Assembly (NCBI RefSeq): GCF_014042345.1
Contig: NZ_JACEZT010000010.1
Span: 1 to 64,000, forward strand
Source of the DNA: Rugamonas brunnea
GTDB taxonomy: Bacteria; Pseudomonadota; Gammaproteobacteria; Burkholderiales; Burkholderiaceae_D
Reading direction: 5' to 3'
Length of the DNA: 64,000 nucleotides
A program made the translations under genes and the position numbers. Below, piece after piece: positions 10,585 through 22,217 of this stretch. Position 1 is the stretch's first letter, and each line of letters begins with the position of its first letter. The notes under the pieces are model-generated. The model did not search any database. It saw nothing but the letters and a program-made list of their open reading frames with translations, and was not told where the DNA came from.

Positions 10585-11030
10585 CGGCATGGGCGCGCTC
10601 GTGGCTCGCCGCTGCCCTGCTGTGGGCCGCCAGCGCCGGCGCGCAGCCGGTCTACAAATGCACGTCGGCCGACGGCAAGATCAGCTACGGCGCGGCGCCA
10701 TGCGCGGACGGACGCGGCGCCGTGCTGGCCACCCCGGCCGCACCATCGCCGGATGCTGCGGCCACGTCGGCCGCCGAACTGGCCGAAGACAAACGCCAGG
10801 CGGATACGCTGCAAAAGGCAAGGCTGAAACGCGAGCAGGCCGATGAACGCGCCCAGGCCCGCGCTGACCGCGCCGCCGAAGCCAGACGCCTGAAATGCGG
10901 CCGCCTCCAGCTGCATCGCCAGTGGGCCGACGATGCAGCGCGTAACGCCAGCGGCAAGGCCGCCGCCAATGCGCAACTGCGGGCCCGGCACGCGGCCGAC
11001 AAACTGGCACTCGAATGTCCGCAATCCTAG
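10581..11030 (+). CDS. DUF4124 periplasmic protein
   Basis: A 149-residue protein with a signal peptide (about residues 1-21, cleavage after AGA) and the DUF4124 core VYKCTSADGKISYGAAPC. This is followed by an Ala/Arg/Glu-rich, probably helical or coiled-coil region of about 90 residues. Function of the family is unknown. The GTG start at 10581 overlaps the upstream stop codon by 4 bases (GTGA), and this start gives the signal peptide. The 3' end overlaps the next gene by 16 bases. Confidence 0.82.
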   Translation: MTAWARSWLAAALLWAASAGAQPVYKCTSADGKISYGAAPCADGRGAVLATPAAPSPDAAATSAAELAEDKRQADTLQKARLKREQADERAQARADRAAEARRLKCGRLQLHRQWADDAARNASGKAAANAQLRARHAADKLALECPQS

Positions 11031-13615
11031 CCGCGCCCAATCGCCGCAGCGTGGCCGCCGGCCTGCGCCGGCTGTCGCGCTGGCTGCTGCTGGGCGAATG
11101 GCGCGCCCACCCGCTGCGCACCATCACAGCCATCGCCGCCATCGCCGTCGGCATCGCGCTCGGTTTCGCCATCCACCTGATCAACGCCGCCGCGTTCAAC
11201 GAATTCTCATCCGCCATCAAGGGTTTGTCCGGCGTGGCCGACGTGCAGGTGCGCGGCACGGAAGCGTTTTTTGACGAAACGGTTTATCCCGATCTGGCGA
11301 CCCGTGAAGGCGTGGCCGTGGCCTCGCCCGTGCTGGAATTCGATGCTTCGCTGCCCGGCCAGCGCAACGCGCTCAAGCTGATCGGCGTGGACGCCATGCG
11401 CGCCGCGTTCGTGACGCCCGACCTGATGGGCGTGCCGGCGGACGATCAGCCTTACGACGCGTTGGCCGACGACGCCGTGTTCCTGTCCCCGGCTGCGCAG
11501 TCATGGCTCAAGCTGGCGCGCGGCGGCACGCTCCCGCTGCAAAGCGGCACCGAGACGGTCAAGCTACGCGTGGCAGGTTCGCTGCTGCACGCGCGCGCCG
11601 GCCAGCGGCTCGGCGTGATGGACATCGGCGCGGCCCAGTGGCGCTTCAACAAACTGGGGCTACTGTCGCGCGTCGACCTCAAACTGCGCGACGGCGTCGA
11701 CCGCGGGGCGTTCAAGACCCAACTGGCGCAGGCGCTGGAGCGCCGCTATCCGGGCCGCTTCCGCGTGGCCCTGCCCAACGATGAGGACCAGAACAGCCGC
11801 AACGAGGGCGTGAGCCGTGCCTACCGGGTCAATCTCACCGTACTGGCGCTGGTGGCGTTGTTCACCGGCGCCTTCCTCGTGTTCTCCACCCAGGCCTTGT
11901 CCGTGATCCGCCGGCGCAGCCAGTTCGCGCTGCTGCGGGTGCTGGGGATGGACCGCCACCGCCTTCTGCGCCAGATCCTGCTGGAAGGCCTCTGCCTGGG
12001 TGTGGCCGGATCGGCCATCGGCATCGCGGCCGGCTATGGCATCGCGGCCGCCATGCTGCGCTTCTTCGGCGCTGATCTGGGCGCGGGCTTATTCGCGGGC
12101 GTGCAGCCATCCGTGCAATTCACGCCGGTGGCGGCGCTGGTCTATTTTTCGCTGGGCGTGGGCGTGGCCTTGCTCGGCTGCGCCGCACCGGCGCTGGAGG
12201 CGGCCCGCGCCCGCCCGGCCGTCGCCCTCAAATCGGGCACGGAGGAAGCCACCATCGCGCGCCTGGCCACTACCTGGCCCGCCGTCGCCTGCCTGGCGCT
12301 TGCCGCGCTGCTCAGCCGCGCGCCGCCCGTGTTCGAACTGCCGATCTTCGGCTACCTGGCCGTGGCGCTGATGCTGATCGGGACCATCGCCCTCATGCCC
12401 CGGCTGGCCGCCATCGTGTTCCGCGCCGCGCACGCGCGCTGGAGCGCGGCCACCGCGCACCGTCCCGACCCGTCGCCCGTGCTGTCGCTGACGCTGGCGC
12501 GGCTGGCCAACGCCTCCGGCCAGGCCGGCATCGCGCTGGGCGGGGTGCTGTCGAGCTTCAGCCTGATGGTGGCCATGGCCATCATGGTGGCCAGCTTCCG
12601 TGTCTCGCTGGACGACTGGTTGCAGCACCTGCTGCCGGCCGACCTGTATGTGCGCTCGGCCAGCGGCGGCGTCACGGCCGGCTTGCGGCCGCCGGAACAG
12701 GCCGCGCTGGCCGCGCTGCCCGGTGTGCAGAAGGCCGACTTCCTGCGCGTGCGCGCGCTGTCGCTGGCGGCCGACCGGCCCAACGTGGCATTGATGGCGC
12801 GCTATATCGACGCGGCCAACCCCGGCCGCCTGCTGCCGCTGGTCGGATCGTCCCTGCCCGCCCCGGCCGGCGTGCCGCCCGTGTGGATCTCGGAAGCGAT
12901 GGTCGACCTGTACGGCATGGCGCCCGGCCAGCGCATCGCCTTGCCGCTGGCCGGACAAAGCCACGCCTTCTTCGTGGCCGGCGTGTGGCGCGACTACGCC
13001 CGCCCCACTGGTTCTATCCAGATGCGTTTGTCCGACTACCGCGCCCTCACCGGCGACATGGAAGTGAGCGACGCGGCGCTATGGCTGCAACCGGGCACCA
13101 GTGCCGCGCAGACCATCGACCGGCTCAAGCGGCTACCGTTCGGCGCGCGGCTGGACTTCGGCCAGCCATCGGACATCCGCGCCATGAGCATGCAGGTGTT
13201 CGACCGCAGTTTCGCCATCACCTATCTGCTGGAAGCGATCGCCATCGTGATCGGCCTGTTCGGCGTAGCGGCCACGTTCTCGGCGCAGACGCTGGCCCGC
13301 GCACGCGAATTCGGCATGCTGCGCCACGTGGGGGTCACCCGGCGCCAGGTGCTGGCCATCCTCGCCATCGAGGGCGGGTCACTCACGGGACTGGGCATCG
13401 TCACCGGCTTCGTGCTGGGCTGGTTCATCAGCCTGATCCTCGTTTTCGTCATCAACCCGCAATCGTTCCACTGGACCATGCAACTGCACCTGCCCTGGGG
13501 CCTGCTGGCCGTGGTGGCCAGCCTGCTGCTGGGCGCCGCCGCGCTGACGGCGCTGCTGGCCGGACGCCAGGCCCTGTCCGGCGGGCCGATACGGGCAGTC
13601 AGGGAGGACTGGTAA
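11015..13615 (+). CDS. ABC transporter permease, FtsX/MacB type
   Basis: An 866-residue permease with two FtsX-like halves. A first membrane helix near residues 36-56 is followed by a periplasmic domain, three helices around 270-400, a central set around 420-480, a second periplasmic domain, and three C-terminal helices (about 730-850). The repeat SVIRRRSQFALLRVLGMDRHRLLRQIL versus ARAREFGMLRHVGVTRRQVLAIL marks the cytoplasmic coupling loops. Such proteins need a separate LolD-like ATPase and usually handle lipoproteins or envelope lipids. No ATPase gene is adjacent. It is followed after 2 bases by an AttH-like gene, a common pairing. Confidence 0.88.
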   Translation: MSAILAAPNRRSVAAGLRRLSRWLLLGEWRAHPLRTITAIAAIAVGIALGFAIHLINAAAFNEFSSAIKGLSGVADVQVRGTEAFFDETVYPDLATREGVAVASPVLEFDASLPGQRNALKLIGVDAMRAAFVTPDLMGVPADDQPYDALADDAVFLSPAAQSWLKLARGGTLPLQSGTETVKLRVAGSLLHARAGQRLGVMDIGAAQWRFNKLGLLSRVDLKLRDGVDRGAFKTQLAQALERRYPGRFRVALPNDEDQNSRNEGVSRAYRVNLTVLALVALFTGAFLVFSTQALSVIRRRSQFALLRVLGMDRHRLLRQILLEGLCLGVAGSAIGIAAGYGIAAAMLRFFGADLGAGLFAGVQPSVQFTPVAALVYFSLGVGVALLGCAAPALEAARARPAVALKSGTEEATIARLATTWPAVACLALAALLSRAPPVFELPIFGYLAVALMLIGTIALMPRLAAIVFRAAHARWSAATAHRPDPSPVLSLTLARLANASGQAGIALGGVLSSFSLMVAMAIMVASFRVSLDDWLQHLLPADLYVRSASGGVTAGLRPPEQAALAALPGVQKADFLRVRALSLAADRPNVALMARYIDAANPGRLLPLVGSSLPAPAGVPPVWISEAMVDLYGMAPGQRIALPLAGQSHAFFVAGVWRDYARPTGSIQMRLSDYRALTGDMEVSDAALWLQPGTSAAQTIDRLKRLPFGARLDFGQPSDIRAMSMQVFDRSFAITYLLEAIAIVIGLFGVAATFSAQTLARAREFGMLRHVGVTRRQVLAILAIEGGSLTGLGIVTGFVLGWFISLILVFVINPQSFHWTMQLHLPWGLLAVVASLLLGAAALTALLAGRQALSGGPIRAVREDW

Positions 13616-13617
13616 CG

Positions 13618-14705
13618 ATGAAGCGCCTGGCATTCAACCTCGCCCTGGGCTTGGCGGCCACGCTGTGCGCGCCGGCCATGGCCGCGCCACCGCAACCACC
13701 ACAATACACGGCTGTCACCCCGTTGGCCGCGCCGCTGCCCTTCCCGGCCAGCTTCGGCGCCCATCCCGACTACAAAACGGAGTGGTGGTACGTGACCGGC
13801 TGGCTCACAGGGCCGGACGGCAAGCCGCTCGGCTACCAGGTCACGTTCTTCCGCAGCGCCACGCCGCATGACCGGGCCAATCCCAGCCGCTTCGCGCCCA
13901 AGCAGATGATCATCGGCCACGCCGCCTTGTCCGATCCGGCCAACGGCAGGCTGCTGCACGACCAGCGCAGCGCGCGCGAGGGCTTCGGCCTGGCCTATGC
14001 GAAAGTGGGCGACACCGACGTCAAGCTCGACGCCTGGCGCATGGTGCGCGACGCCGATGGCAGCTACCGCATCAGCGTGGACACGGCCAGCTTCGCGCTG
14101 GCGCTGCGGCTGGCCCCCACCCAGCCACTGTTGTTGCAAGGCGACGCCGGCTATTCGCGCAAGGGGCCGCAACCTGCCCAGGCCAGCTATTACTACAGCG
14201 CGCCGCAACTGGCCACCAGCGGCACCGTCACCCGCCAGGGCAAGGTGCAAACCGTGTCAGGCCGCAGCTGGTTCGACCATGAATGGTCGTCCCAGGTGCT
14301 CGATCCGGCCGCCACGGGCTGGGACTGGGTGGGCGCCAACCTGGACGACGGCGGCGCCCTGATGGCTTTCCAGATCCGCAGCGCCACAGGTGGTAAACTA
14401 TGGGCGCACGCGACATGGCGCGATGCATCCGGTAAGATCACGCAATATTCGCCGGACCAGGTCAGTTTTACCCCGCAGCGGCGGTGGCGTTCGCCCCGCA
14501 CCAATGCCGAGTATCCCGTCGCCACCCTGCTCACCACGGGCCGCACCGCATGGCGCATCGTGCCGTTGCAGGACGACCAGGAGCTCGATTCGCGACGCTC
14601 GACCGGCGCCGTGTACTGGGAGGGTGCCGTCACGATCAGTCGCGACGGCGTGCCGGCGGGCCGGGCCTACCTGGAACTGACCGGGTATGCAGGCGCCATG
14701 AAACT

Positions 14706-14709
<4 letters not shown>
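13618..14709 (+). CDS. AttH-like lipocalin-family protein (CrtC/carotenoid hydratase-like)
   Basis: A 363-residue exported protein with a signal peptide (about 1-22, ending AMAAP). It carries the family signature DYKTEWWYVTGWL near residue 55, QVTFFRS, and FDHEWSSQ near 220, typical of the AttH/CrtC two-lipocalin fold. Annotated relatives are called carotenoid 1,2-hydratase, but there is no carotenoid gene here; the link to an FtsX-type permease suggests an envelope lipid-binding role. A strong GGAGG lies 10 bases upstream of the ATG. Confidence 0.85.
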
Positions 14710-16577
<1,868 letters not shown>

Positions 16578-16589
16578 CCGGACGCTGCC

Positions 16590-17675
16590 GTGACCGACGC
16601 CGAACTGCGCCAGCAATGCCACACGGTCCTGCCGGGCCACCGGCAACCCACGCCGGCCGAGACCTTCGCCGCCATGGCGGCATGGTGCGAAGCGAACGGC
16701 GTGGCGCACGATACCTATGGCGAAGGCGCCCTGCTGCAGCAGTTCGAAGCGAAAGTGGCGGACCTGCTGGGCAAGGAGGCGGCCGTGTTCTGCCTCACGG
16801 GCACCATGGCGCAAGCCACGGCGCTGCGGCTGGCCTGCGACGACCGGGGCAGCCGGCTGGTAGCGCTGCACCCAACCGCCCACAACCTGCGCCATGAACG
16901 CGGCAATCATCAGCTGTTCGAGCATTTCCATGCACTGCAGATCGGCGACCAACACCGTCCGTGGACGCTGGAAGAACTGCAAGCCATCCCCGACCGGCTG
17001 GGCGCGGCCTCGCTGGAACTGCCGGCCCGCGAGATCGGCGGGCAGTGCCCCGCCTGGGAAGAACTGGAGGCCATCAAGCGCCACTGCGCCGCCCAGGACA
17101 TCCACCTGCACATGGATGGCGCGCGGCTGTGGGAAACGGCTGCCGCCTACGGCCGGCCAGTGGCGGACATCGCCGCCGGCTTCGACAGCGTCTACGTCTC
17201 GCTGTACAAGGGCATAGGCGGCCTCGGTGGCGCCATGCTGGCCGGCAGCCATGCCTTTGTGGCCCGGGCGGCCGAGTGGTATCGCCGCCAGGGCGGCAAC
17301 ATCGTGCACCGTTCGCCCTATGTGGTGGCGGCAGCCATGCAGTTCGATGCCCGGCTGGCGGCCATGCCGGACTACTTCCGCCGCACGCAGTGGCTGTATG
17401 AAGCCTTGCGCGCGCATCCCCGCATGATGGTCAATCCGGGCCGTCCGCAGGCGAACATGCTGCATCTGCACCTGCCCGTGAGCCGCGAACGCGCCATGGA
17501 CATCCGCAACGAGATCGCGGCGCGGCACGGCGTATGGCTGTTCAACCGCGCCATGCACGGCGCGCTGCCCGAGCACAGCGTGGTGGAATGGTATGTGGGC
17601 GACAACCTGCTGGCACTGCCCGACGCGCGCGTGCGCGAGATTCTGGCCCTGTGGGCCTCCGCCCTGACGAATTAA
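16590..17675 (+). CDS. Threonine aldolase / beta-eliminating lyase family PLP enzyme
   Basis: A 361-residue PLP enzyme of fold type I. DTYGEGALLQQFE (41-53) and GTMAQATALRLA (71-82) form the cofactor phosphate region, HMDGARLWE (174-182) holds the pyridine-binding Asp, and Lys207 in SLYKGIGGLGG is the Schiff-base lysine. The architecture fits low-specificity threonine aldolase, which cleaves threonine to glycine and acetaldehyde, although other beta-hydroxy amino acids are possible. The start is a GTG at 16590, 12 bases after the exporter stop. It ends the string of closely spaced genes begun at 8148. Confidence 0.85.
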   Translation: MTDAELRQQCHTVLPGHRQPTPAETFAAMAAWCEANGVAHDTYGEGALLQQFEAKVADLLGKEAAVFCLTGTMAQATALRLACDDRGSRLVALHPTAHNLRHERGNHQLFEHFHALQIGDQHRPWTLEELQAIPDRLGAASLELPAREIGGQCPAWEELEAIKRHCAAQDIHLHMDGARLWETAAAYGRPVADIAAGFDSVYVSLYKGIGGLGGAMLAGSHAFVARAAEWYRRQGGNIVHRSPYVVAAAMQFDARLAAMPDYFRRTQWLYEALRAHPRMMVNPGRPQANMLHLHLPVSRERAMDIRNEIAARHGVWLFNRAMHGALPEHSVVEWYVGDNLLALPDARVREILALWASALTN

Positions 17676-17727
17676 TCCGGCGGCCGGTTTCCCCGCGCCG
17701 CCCTTCCCGCTTTTTATCCACCACACC

Positions 17728-19272
17728 ATGACATTCGCATCCCTCGGTCTGATCGACCCTATCCTCCGCACGCTTGAAACACTGGCCTACCATGCGCCCA
17801 CGCCGGTGCAGAAGCAGGCGATACCGGCCGTGCTGGCGGGCCGCGACCTGATGGCGGCCGCCCAGACCGGCACCGGCAAGACGGCCGGCTTCGCGCTCCC
17901 CATCCTGCATCGCCTGACCATGGAAGGCATGGTGGCGCCGCAGTCGGTGCGCTGCCTGGTGCTGGTGCCTACGCGCGAACTGGCCGAACAGGTCCATGAC
18001 AGCTTCCGCACCTATGGCCGCAACCTGCCGCTGCGCTATGCCGTGGCCTATGGCGGCGTGCCGATTGAGCCGCAGGTGAACAAGCTGCGCAAGGGACTGG
18101 ACGTGCTGGTGGCCACGCCGGGCCGCCTGCTGGACCTGCTGCGCCAGGAGGCCATCCGCTTCGAATCGCTGCAGACGCTGGTGCTGGACGAGGCCGACCG
18201 CATGCTGGACCTGGGCTTCTCGCACGACCTGGACCTGCTGTTCATGGCCATGCCCAAGCCGCGCCAGACCTTGCTGTTCTCGGCCACGTTCTCGGACGCG
18301 ATCCGCGCCATGGCCAAGGGCCTGCTGAACAATCCAGCCGAGATTCAAATCAGCGCACGCAACACGACCACCAGGACCGTCAAGCAGTGGCTGATCCCGA
18401 CCGACAAGAAGCGCAAGCCCGAGCTGTTCCTGCACCTGATGAAAAAGCTGCGCTGGGGCCAGGTGCTGGTGTTCGTCAAGACCCGCAAGGGCGTCGAACA
18501 ACTGGTGCAACTGCTGCTGGAAGAAGGCATCGCGGCCGACGCCATCCACGGCGACAAGCCGCAGCCCGCCCGCCTGCGGGCGCTGGACCGCTTCAAGACG
18601 GCCCAGGTGCAGGTGCTGGTGGCGACCGACGTGGCCGCGCGCGGACTCGATATCGAAGCGCTGCCGCAAGTGGTCAATTTCGACCTGCCGACCGTGGCGG
18701 AAGACTACGTGCACCGCATTGGCCGCACCGGCCGTGCCGGCGCAACGGGCGAGGCCGTGTCGCTGGTCTGCGCCGATGAAGTGGACCTGCTGGCAGCCAT
18801 CGAAAAGCTGACCGGCCAGGTGATCCGGCGCGAGGAAGAACCGGGTTTCGAAGCCGACCATCGCGTGCCAGCCACCGGCGGCGGCGCATCGGCTGCCAAA
18901 CCGGCCGCCGCCACCGGCAAGAAGAAACGCCCGTTCACCGGCGCGCCCGGCGGCAAGGCGGCCCTCGCCCCCACCGCCGGCCAGCGCCCTGCCGCGCTGG
19001 CCGCGGCGCGCAAGCCCGCCGGCGCCCAAACCAGCCCGAAGGCTGCCCCCAAAGCTGGTCCGAAAGCTGGCCTGCCGAATCGCCCTGACACAGCTCGCAG
19101 CGCAGCCCCCAAAGCCGGCCCTGCAGGCGCCGCCGTTCCGCGCGGCGCCATCGTCGTGACCGGTGGACGGGGCGCCAAATCACTCGCGCGCAGCGCCGGC
19201 AAAGCGGCGGCCGGCGGCGCTGCCGGTGGCCAGCGCAAATCGAAGGCCGGCGGGCGCGGTCCGTCCCGCTAA
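17728..19272 (+). CDS. DEAD-box RNA helicase, RhlE type
   Basis: A 514-residue ATP-dependent RNA helicase. It shows the Q motif (TPVQKQAIP), motif I AQTGTGKT (45-52), Ia PTRELAEQ, Ib TPGR, motif II DEAD (154-157), motif III SAT (185-187), IV VFVKTRKG, V ATDVAARGLD and VI HRIGRTGRAG. The core ends near residue 375. The last ~130 residues are a low-complexity Ala/Lys/Pro/Gly tail with repeated APKAGPKAG-like units, common in betaproteobacterial RhlE proteins and likely an RNA-binding extension. It is 52 bases after the threonine aldolase gene. Confidence 0.93.
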   Translation: MTFASLGLIDPILRTLETLAYHAPTPVQKQAIPAVLAGRDLMAAAQTGTGKTAGFALPILHRLTMEGMVAPQSVRCLVLVPTRELAEQVHDSFRTYGRNLPLRYAVAYGGVPIEPQVNKLRKGLDVLVATPGRLLDLLRQEAIRFESLQTLVLDEADRMLDLGFSHDLDLLFMAMPKPRQTLLFSATFSDAIRAMAKGLLNNPAEIQISARNTTTRTVKQWLIPTDKKRKPELFLHLMKKLRWGQVLVFVKTRKGVEQLVQLLLEEGIAADAIHGDKPQPARLRALDRFKTAQVQVLVATDVAARGLDIEALPQVVNFDLPTVAEDYVHRIGRTGRAGATGEAVSLVCADEVDLLAAIEKLTGQVIRREEEPGFEADHRVPATGGGASAAKPAAATGKKKRPFTGAPGGKAALAPTAGQRPAALAAARKPAGAQTSPKAAPKAGPKAGLPNRPDTARSAAPKAGPAGAAVPRGAIVVTGGRGAKSLARSAGKAAAGGAAGGQRKSKAGGRGPSR

Positions 19273-19344
19273 GCCGGGGACAGCCCCTGCTACAATAACC
19301 GCCTTCCCGGGCCACAGCGCCCCCGCCTCACGTTGGAGAATTGA

Positions 19345-20319
19345 ATGCAGCAATACCAGGACTTGATCAAGACGGTACTCGACACCGGCAGCTGGCAGGA
19401 CAACCGCACCGGCATCCGCACGCTGAGCGTGCCGGGCGCCATGATGCGCTTCGACCTGCTCAATGACGGTTTCCCGGCCGTGACGACCAAGAAGCTGGCG
19501 TTCAAGTCCGTGGTGGGCGAGTTGTGCGCCTTCCTGCGCGCCTCGCGCAGCGCCGCCGACTTCCGCGCGCTCGGCTGCAAAGTGTGGGACCAGAACGCCA
19601 ACGAGAACCAGCAGTGGCTGGCCAATCCCTACCGCCTGGGCGAAGATGATTTGGGCCCCGTGTACGGCGTCCAATGGCGCGGCTGGCCCGGCTACAAGCT
19701 GATCACCGCCGACCAGGTGGCGCAGATCGAGGACGCCCAGCGCAACGGCTTCCGCGTGATCGCGCCGCTGCGCGACCAAGGCGTGGACAAGGTCCTGCTA
19801 TACAAAGCCATCGACCAGTTGCGCGAATGCCTGGACACCATCGTCAACAATCCTGGCAGCCGCCGTATCCTGTTCCACGGCTGGAACCCGGCCGACCTGG
19901 ACGCCGTGGCCCTGCCGGCCTGCCACCTGCTGTACCAGTTCATCCCCAACGCCGCCACGCGCGAAATCTCGCTGTGCCTGTACGTGCGCAGCAACGATAT
20001 CGGCCTTGGCACGCCATTCAACCTGGCCGAGGGTGCGGCCCTGCTGCACCTGGTGGGCCGCCTGACCGGCTACACGCCGCGCTGGTTCACCTACTTCGTG
20101 GGCGACGCCCACATCTACGAAAACCACCTGGACATGGTCAAGGAGCAGCTCACGCGCGCGCCCTTCCCCGCGCCCAAGCTGGTGATTTCCGACCGCGTGC
20201 CTTCTTACGCCGCGACCGGCAAGTACCAGCCCGAGTGGCTGGAACTGGTCGAACCATCGGACTTCTCGCTGGAAGGCTACCAGCACCACGCGCCCATCAC
20301 GGCGCCGATGGCGGTCTAA
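19345..20319 (+). CDS. thyA: Thymidylate synthase
   Basis: It makes dTMP from dUMP with methylenetetrahydrofolate. The catalytic Cys is Cys193 in [14 protein letters not shown]-like NRTGIRTLS (20-28), [10 protein letters not shown] and the C-terminal PITAPMAV are conserved. At 324 residues it is about 60 longer than the E. coli enzyme; the extra sequence lies mostly between the [14 protein letters not shown] block and the SRRILFHGW block (about 116-172), an insertion seen in longer bacterial ThyA forms. TTGGAGAA lies 5 bases before the ATG, and a TACAAT at 19291-19296 is a possible -10 box. folA lies about 9 kb further on. Confidence 0.96.
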   Translation: MQQYQDLIKTVLDTGSWQDNRTGIRTLSVPGAMMRFDLLNDGFPAVTTKKLAFKSVVGELCAFLRASRSAADFRALGCKVWDQNANENQQWLANPYRLGEDDLGPVYGVQWRGWPGYKLITADQVAQIEDAQRNGFRVIAPLRDQGVDKVLLYKAIDQLRECLDTIVNNPGSRRILFHGWNPADLDAVALPACHLLYQFIPNAATREISLCLYVRSNDIGLGTPFNLAEGAALLHLVGRLTGYTPRWFTYFVGDAHIYENHLDMVKEQLTRAPFPAPKLVISDRVPSYAATGKYQPEWLELVEPSDFSLEGYQHHAPITAPMAV

Positions 20320-20333
20320 CGGATTAACCGAGC

Positions 20334-21029
20334 GTGATCCGGCTGGACTTCATCCCCGGCACCATGTGCGATGCGCGCATGTGGTCGGGTCTGACGCCGT
20401 TGCTGGCCGACGTAGCCGACTGCCGCTTCGTGCCGCTGCAGGAAGCGCACGACCGCGACGGCATGCGCCGCATCATCGACGCGCATAGCGCCCCGGCTGC
20501 GCATCTGGTGGCGTTTTCCCTCGGCGGCTACCTGGCGCTGGAACATGCGCTGGCCCATCCCGAACGCGTCCGCTCGCTGGTGTTGATCGCCGCCTCGGCC
20601 AAAGGACTGGAGGCGGACGAAATCGCGCGCCGCCAACGCACCATGAAGGTATTGGCCAGCCACGCTTACGGCGGCATGGCGCCCTCCCAGCTGCGCGAAT
20701 TCGTCCATCCGGACAATATGGGCAGACCGGAAGTGGTCGATGTCATCAAGCGCATGGCGCTGGAACTGGGCAAGGAACTGCTGCTGGCGCAATTCGCGGC
20801 ATCGACCGCAAGGACTGATTTGCTGGACCGGCTGCCCGAGCTCCGGTGCCCGGTGCTGCTGGTCGGTTCCGAGGACGACCGCAAGGTCGATCCGGCCGAC
20901 CTGCGCGCCATGCACGCGCGCTGCCCGAACAGCACGCTGCTCACGCTGCGCGACTGTGGCCACATGATTCCCCTGGAAGCCCCGCGCGCCCTCGCCACGG
21001 CCCTGCGCGAATTTCATCGCCTCAACTAA
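20334..21029 (+). CDS. Alpha/beta hydrolase
   Basis: A 231-residue hydrolase. The nucleophile elbow is AFSLGGY (about 59-65), the acid lies in LLVGSEDDRKVDP and the His in RDCGHMIPLEAP, so the triad is complete. The short form resembles esterase/lactonase-like members with no large lid. Substrate is unknown. The start is a GTG at 20334, 14 bases after the thyA stop, so it may be read from the thyA transcript. Confidence 0.8.
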   Translation: MIRLDFIPGTMCDARMWSGLTPLLADVADCRFVPLQEAHDRDGMRRIIDAHSAPAAHLVAFSLGGYLALEHALAHPERVRSLVLIAASAKGLEADEIARRQRTMKVLASHAYGGMAPSQLREFVHPDNMGRPEVVDVIKRMALELGKELLLAQFAASTARTDLLDRLPELRCPVLLVGSEDDRKVDPADLRAMHARCPNSTLLTLRDCGHMIPLEAPRALATALREFHRLN

Positions 21030-21076
21030 ATGCATTCAAGTAATAACCGGATTCGTATAAGCTTATATTTGTACCG

Positions 21077-21091
21077 TTCGATTTTATCGAA
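21077..21091. promoter_or_regulatory. Palindrome upstream of the YeiH-like gene (possible LysR site)
   Basis: TTCGAT (21077-21082) and ATCGAA (21086-21091) form an inverted repeat with a 3-base spacer and contain a T-N11-A core, the loose consensus of LysR-type regulators. It lies 90 bases upstream of the transporter start. Binding by the LysR protein encoded just downstream is inference. Confidence 0.4.
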
Positions 21092-21144
21092 TGATTCATC
21101 AATAACTTACAAATAGACACAACAATACACGGCCCCGATAATCC

Positions 21145-21163
21145 ATTACATAAATAATGTAAT
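21145..21163. promoter_or_regulatory. Palindrome next to the ribosome binding site of the YeiH-like gene
   Basis: ATTACAT (21145-21151) and ATGTAAT (21157-21163) pair across 5 bases, 3 bases before the GGAG at 21167-21170. It could be an operator (it also has a T-N11-A core) or an mRNA hairpin beside the ribosome binding site. Confidence 0.4.
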
Positions 21164-21180
21164 AACGGAGCACAGCCGTG

Positions 21181-22194
21181 ATGAAAAAAGTAATAAAAAA
21201 CGCGCAAGTCGTCCTGCCGGGTTTGCTCCTGTGCGGGGCCGTCACGGTCGCCGCCCACGGCCTGGAACTGCTGGAAGTACGCCTGTTCGGACGCGCCTGG
21301 CTCGAAAGCCTGGTGCTGGCCATCGTACTGGGCACCGTCCTCTGCACCGTGCGCGGCCTGGCGCCCCGCTACCAGGCTGGCGTCAAATTCAGCGCCAAGA
21401 CGCTGCTGGAAATGGCCGTGGTGCTGCTGGGCGCCTCCGTCAGCGCCGGCGCCATCCTGGAACATGGCATGTCGATGATCGTCGGGATCGCCGTCGTGGT
21501 GGCCGTCACCATCACGGGCAGCTACGGTATCGGCCGCGCCAGCGGCCTGCCCGGCAAGATGGCGCTGCTGATCGCCTGCGGTAATTCCATCTGCGGCAAT
21601 TCGGCCATCGCGGCCGTGGCGCCCGTCATCAACGCCGACGGCAAGGACGTGGCGGCGTCGATCGCCTTCACCGCCGTGCTGGGCGTGGTGGTGGTGCTGG
21701 CCCTGCCCTTGCTGGTGCCGCTGCTGCAATTGTCGGACGTGCAGTACGGCGTGTTCGCGGGCATGACTGTGTACGCCGTGCCGCAGGTGCTGGCGGCCAC
21801 CGCCAGCGTGTCGCAGACCAGTGTCCACATCGGCACGCTGGTCAAGCTGGTGCGGGTGCTGATGCTGGGTCCCGTGGTGCTGGCCCTGTCGCTGCTGGGC
21901 CGCGACGACGCAGGCAAGCGCCCGCCCTTGTCGCAGATGGTGCCGTGGTTTATCGTCGGCTTCCTCATCATGATGGGCTTGCGCTCCGCCGCCGTGCTGC
22001 CGCAACCGGCGCTCGATGTCGCCCATGAAGGCGCCGGCTACCTGACGGTGATGTCGATGGCGGCGCTGGGCCTGGGTGTGGATGCGCGCGCCGTGCTGCG
22101 CGCAGGTGGCCGGGTCACCGCCGTGGTCATGCTGTCGCTGGTGGTGCTCGGCGTGTTCAGCGCCACCCTGATCCAGTTGCTGCACATCGCCTGA
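21181..22194 (+). CDS. YeiH/UPF0324 family transporter (putative sulfate exporter family)
   Basis: A 337-residue protein with about ten hydrophobic helices. The family blocks VKFSAKTLLEMAVVLLGASVS, IACGNSICGNSAIAAVAPVI and VYAVPQVLAATASVS are all present. Members are called putative sulfate exporters; the substrate is not firmly known. GGAG at 21167-21170 could serve either a GTG at 21178 or the ATG at 21181; I prefer the ATG. A LysR regulator lies convergent just downstream, recalling the yeiH/yeiE neighbourhood of enteric bacteria. Two palindromes sit in the 151-base leader. Confidence 0.87.
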   Translation: MKKVIKNAQVVLPGLLLCGAVTVAAHGLELLEVRLFGRAWLESLVLAIVLGTVLCTVRGLAPRYQAGVKFSAKTLLEMAVVLLGASVSAGAILEHGMSMIVGIAVVVAVTITGSYGIGRASGLPGKMALLIACGNSICGNSAIAAVAPVINADGKDVAASIAFTAVLGVVVVLALPLLVPLLQLSDVQYGVFAGMTVYAVPQVLAATASVSQTSVHIGTLVKLVRVLMLGPVVLALSLLGRDDAGKRPPLSQMVPWFIVGFLIMMGLRSAAVLPQPALDVAHEGAGYLTVMSMAALGLGVDARAVLRAGGRVTAVVMLSLVVLGVFSATLIQLLHIA

Positions 22195-22217
22195 CAGCGG
22201 GCCTGCCGGTCAGGCAA

